Shown piece after piece: positions 53,114-54,504 of a stretch of 54,504 bases of DNA (its first letter is position 1; the number at the start of each line of letters is the position of its first letter). The translations under genes were made by a program, and so were the position numbers. The stretch is from an uncultured Porphyromonadaceae bacterium (GTDB taxonomy: Bacteria; Bacteroidota; Bacteroidia; Bacteroidales; Muribaculaceae): the NCBI GenBank assembly GCA_947175265.1, contig CAMWMD010000017.1:1-54504 (forward strand), written 5' to 3'. Under the pieces are notes generated by a model that saw only the letters and a list, made by a program, of their open reading frames with translations, was not told where the DNA came from and made no database searches.

Positions 53114-53147
53114 GAGCGGACGATTCACATCGCCCGCTCCATTTTTT
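53114..53147 (+). terminator. Terminator of the hydrolase/Mur-ligase operon
   Basis: GAGCGG (53114-53119) pairs with CCGCTC (53133-53138), with inner CGA/TCG pairing, then T6 at 53142-53147. It lies 26 bases past the stop codon. Confidence 0.85.
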
Positions 53148-53306
53148 GATAATCAATACTAACCTAACATCATGAAACGATTTACACTTATATAACATCT
53201 GAACCTCACGGAAGTTCAAAAGAGGCAGGAGTAAAAGTCATCTCAATAGGTGGGGAGGTGATTTTTAATGCCGCAAAACTTTGATTTGCAGGAAAATTTT
53301 CTTTGT

Positions 53307-53341
53307 AAAATAAAAAAGTCAGGAACTGTTTAGTTCCTGAC
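53307..53341 (-). terminator. Terminator of tRNA-Leu
   Basis: GTCAGGAACT (53318-53327) and AGTTCCTGAC (53332-53341) form a perfect 10-bp stem with a four-base loop. On the minus strand it is followed by a long T-rich run (complement of 53307-53317). It lies five bases past the tRNA 3' end. The rest of the gap between the Mur ligase and this point holds nothing that I recognise. Confidence 0.87.
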
Positions 53342-53346
53342 GTTTG

Positions 53347-53430
53347 TGTCCAAGATGAGACTCGAACTCACACAGCCAAACGGCCACTACCCCCTCAAAG
53401 TAGCGCGTCTACCAATTCCGCCACCTGGAC
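53347..53430 (-). tRNA. tRNA-Leu (anticodon GAG)
   Basis: An 84-base class II tRNA on the minus strand: acceptor GTCCAGG pairing with CTTGGAC, D arm starting GGCGGAATTGGTAGACGC, anticodon loop TTGAGGG (GAG, decoding CTC/CTT), a long variable arm typical of leucine tRNAs and a T arm with TTCGAGT. The discriminator is A; CCA is not encoded. Confidence 0.94.
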
Positions 53431-53482
53431 AAAACGGAAAGATCCGACCGGGGATTGAGGTTCGTTTCCCCTTTTTGCGCTG

Positions 53483-53514
53483 CAAAGTTAAGACTAAATT
53501 TTAAGATATGCAAA
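53483..53514 (-). promoter_or_regulatory. tRNA-Leu promoter
   Basis: On the minus strand: TTTG (complement of 53511-53514), a 20-base spacer and TAACTTTG (complement of 53483-53490). Both boxes are perfect. The predicted transcription start, near 53476, lies about 46 bases before the tRNA 5' end. Confidence 0.85.
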
Positions 53515-53586
53515 TAAAAAATGATCTTTTTGAAAATATAATTTAGTCGAAATTTTGAATCAAGTGAAAATTAAAAGATTAGAAAT

Positions 53587-53928
53587 CTATGATTCGGAGG
53601 AAGGATTGCCTAACTTTCCGTTTTCCGAAAGAAAATCCACTAATAAGTCATACTTTCCGTTGAAAAGATAACCTACGATTCTTTCAAGGGAAGCCAGCCT
53701 GTATTCATTTATGGGTACTTTGGCAGAATACCGGTGCGTGTTACCGCATCTTTCGTGAGTGATCCAACCTTTCGATTGCAGCCCACGGACAAAAGTGGAG
53801 ATGGTGTTGAAATGAGGTTTGGGGTCAGGAAGAAGTTCGATTATTTCCTTCACACGCAAAGGGCCATGAAGCCAGATGCATGACATGATAATCTCTTCTT
53901 TAGGTGAAAGAATGTTTCCCTTGCTCAT
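53587..53928 (-). CDS. BlaI/MecI/CopY-family winged-helix repressor
   Basis: A 113-residue DNA-binding protein of the penicillinase-repressor family: SPKEEIIMSCIWLHGPLRVKEIIELL is the first part of the winged helix, NTISTFVRGLQSKGWITHERCGNTHRYSA the recognition helix and wing, and the C-terminal helices mediate dimerisation. Family members are usually freed from DNA by a BlaR1/MecR1 (M56) membrane protease encoded next to them. None is seen between here and the window edge, so it is an orphan in this view. A -7 box at 54064-54071 gives a ~128-base leader containing an inverted repeat. Confidence 0.87.
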   Translation of the reverse strand: MSKGNILSPKEEIIMSCIWLHGPLRVKEIIELLPDPKPHFNTISTFVRGLQSKGWITHERCGNTHRYSAKVPINEYRLASLERIVGYLFNGKYDLLVDFLSENGKLGNPSSES

Positions 53929-53962
53929 AATAATAAGAATTTAGATAAAACCTGGTAAACAT

Positions 53963-54008
53963 CAGCCAACATTTCAAAAAAGAAATGTATTACCCGGACT
54001 ACCGGCTG
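53963..54008 (-). other. Inverted-repeat structure in the BlaI-type gene leader
   Basis: CAGCC (53963-53967) pairs with GGCTG (54004-54008), and ACATTTC (53969-53975) with GAAATGT (53982-53988); a CCGG-ACTA-CCGG element lies between the second hairpin and the outer arm. In the leader it would form a two-level stem. As DNA it could also be an operator for the repressor itself, although the classical TACAnnTGTA is not visible. Confidence 0.4.
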
Positions 54009-54063
54009 GTTGAGTATTTAACAAAAATGATAATAATAATGTTGTTGAAGTGGAATATGGTTG

Positions 54064-54095
54064 CAAAGTTAGGTAAAATAATGGAGAAATGCAAC
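54064..54095 (-). promoter_or_regulatory. Promoter of the BlaI-type gene
   Basis: On the minus strand: GTTG (complement of 54092-54095, one mismatch to TTTG), a 20-base spacer and TAACTTTG (complement of 54064-54071). Transcription would start near 54057. The stretch 54096-54262 between this and the tRNA-Gly promoter is AT-rich and holds nothing I can identify. Confidence 0.62.
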
Positions 54096-54262
54096 AATTG
54101 AGGAATAAAATACAATTAGATGCATTTGGAAAAGAAAAATCATAGAACTAACAAAATAATTTATCCAATTGTAAGGTGTTAAAAGAATGAAATTGTATAA
54201 TGTTGATAATAAATGAATTGAGAATAAAAGTGAGGGAGCGGAATAAAAAACATTAAAATTAA

Positions 54263-54294
54263 TTTGCACAATATAAAAAAAGGTTGTAATTTTG
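54263..54294 (+). promoter_or_regulatory. tRNA-Gly promoter
   Basis: TTTG at 54263-54266, a 20-base spacer and TAATTTTG at 54287-54294 match the consensus exactly. It lies 36 bases before the first tRNA-Gly and should drive both tandem copies. Confidence 0.85.
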
Positions 54295-54330
54295 CACCGC
54301 AATTGAGAACGGATAACGGTCTCAATAACT

Positions 54331-54403
<73 letters not shown>

Positions 54404-54450
54404 CTAAAGAACATTGAAATCAGAATCAGCCGGAGAACACTCTCCACACT

Positions 54451-54504
<54 letters not shown>

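Noticed and set aside
54069..54302. A 77-codon minus-strand frame, hydrophobic and Phe/Ile-rich
   Set aside because: The DNA is strongly AT-rich, so hydrophobic residues come from base composition. It also runs across the tRNA-Gly promoter and overlaps the BlaI-type gene's promoter box.

Overview
The window looks like a chromosomal segment of a gut Bacteroidales bacterium, plausibly family Muribaculaceae or a close relative. The family placement is inference from protein flavour. What the sequence shows is: many promoters of the Bacteroidetes form TTTG-N19-21-TAnnTTTG, few Shine-Dalgarno sequences, DUF4270, META-domain and other lipoproteins typical of Bacteroidetes, a truncated GT5 'glycogen synthase', an AddB-like nuclease, and the gene orders M23-dxr-rseP and GT5/panC-panD. 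It is mostly housekeeping DNA. I see no insertion sequence, prophage, CRISPR array or integrated element. Two tandem tRNA-Gly genes close the window and the second is cut by its edge.

Layout. 1-7.2 kb (minus): an envelope and isoprenoid operon read M23-like protein, dxr, rseP, rlmI, DPP III, ending in a terminator at 21-57. 7.3-10.7 kb (plus): an OmpA-type porin, gdhA with a strong promoter and terminator, and a small DUF2007 protein. 10.7-14.1 kb (minus): tRNA-Thr, ridA, a Uup-like ABC-F gene and an esterase-like gene whose nucleophile is missing. 14.3-17.7 kb (minus): a lipoprotein, then a second ABC-F gene with a Dabb protein. 17.8-21.9 kb (minus): flavodoxin, and a GT5-DUF4270-CapA operon. 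22.1-24.9 kb (plus): panC, panD and ffh. 24.9-27.0 kb (minus): DNA polymerase III delta prime and a sugar nucleotidyltransferase. 27.1-33.4 kb (plus): an AddB-like nuclease, NDH-2, a double META lipoprotein, hslR and pth. 33.5-41.1 kb: a NERD protein (minus), rplY (plus), a TPR protein (minus), then thrS-infC-rpmI-rplT (plus). 41.2-50.4 kb (minus): a nitroreductase behind a long leader or small-RNA unit, yaaA, a small-membrane-protein cluster (two YtxH proteins, a holin-X-like protein, a poly-Ser protein), a DUF3332 lipoprotein, an MltF-like transglycosylase, recQ and recJ. 50.5-53.1 kb (plus): an alpha/beta hydrolase with a membrane-anchored MurF-like ligase. 53.3-54.5 kb: tRNA-Leu, an orphan BlaI-type regulator and the tRNA-Gly genes.

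How the genes work together. Translation and protein export are strongly represented: thrS, infC, three ribosomal proteins, pth, hslR, two ABC-F factors, ffh, rlmI and four tRNA genes. Replication and repair are represented by recJ, recQ, delta prime and the AddB-like protein. Envelope construction is represented by dxr, rseP, the M23-like protein, the MltF-like protein, OmpA and the MurF-like ligase.

Most worth a second look: (1) a complete transcription unit at 41966-42270 with a textbook promoter and terminator but no convincing protein, which could be a small RNA or a nitroreductase leader; (2) an RseP with an extra coiled-coil block of about 95 residues; (3) an HSL-type esterase with Gly in place of the catalytic Ser; (4) a hydrolase plus membrane-tethered MurF-like ligase pair; (5) a hairpin between rpmI and rplT placed to be an L20 control site. 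All assignments come from reading motifs by eye. No database search was run.
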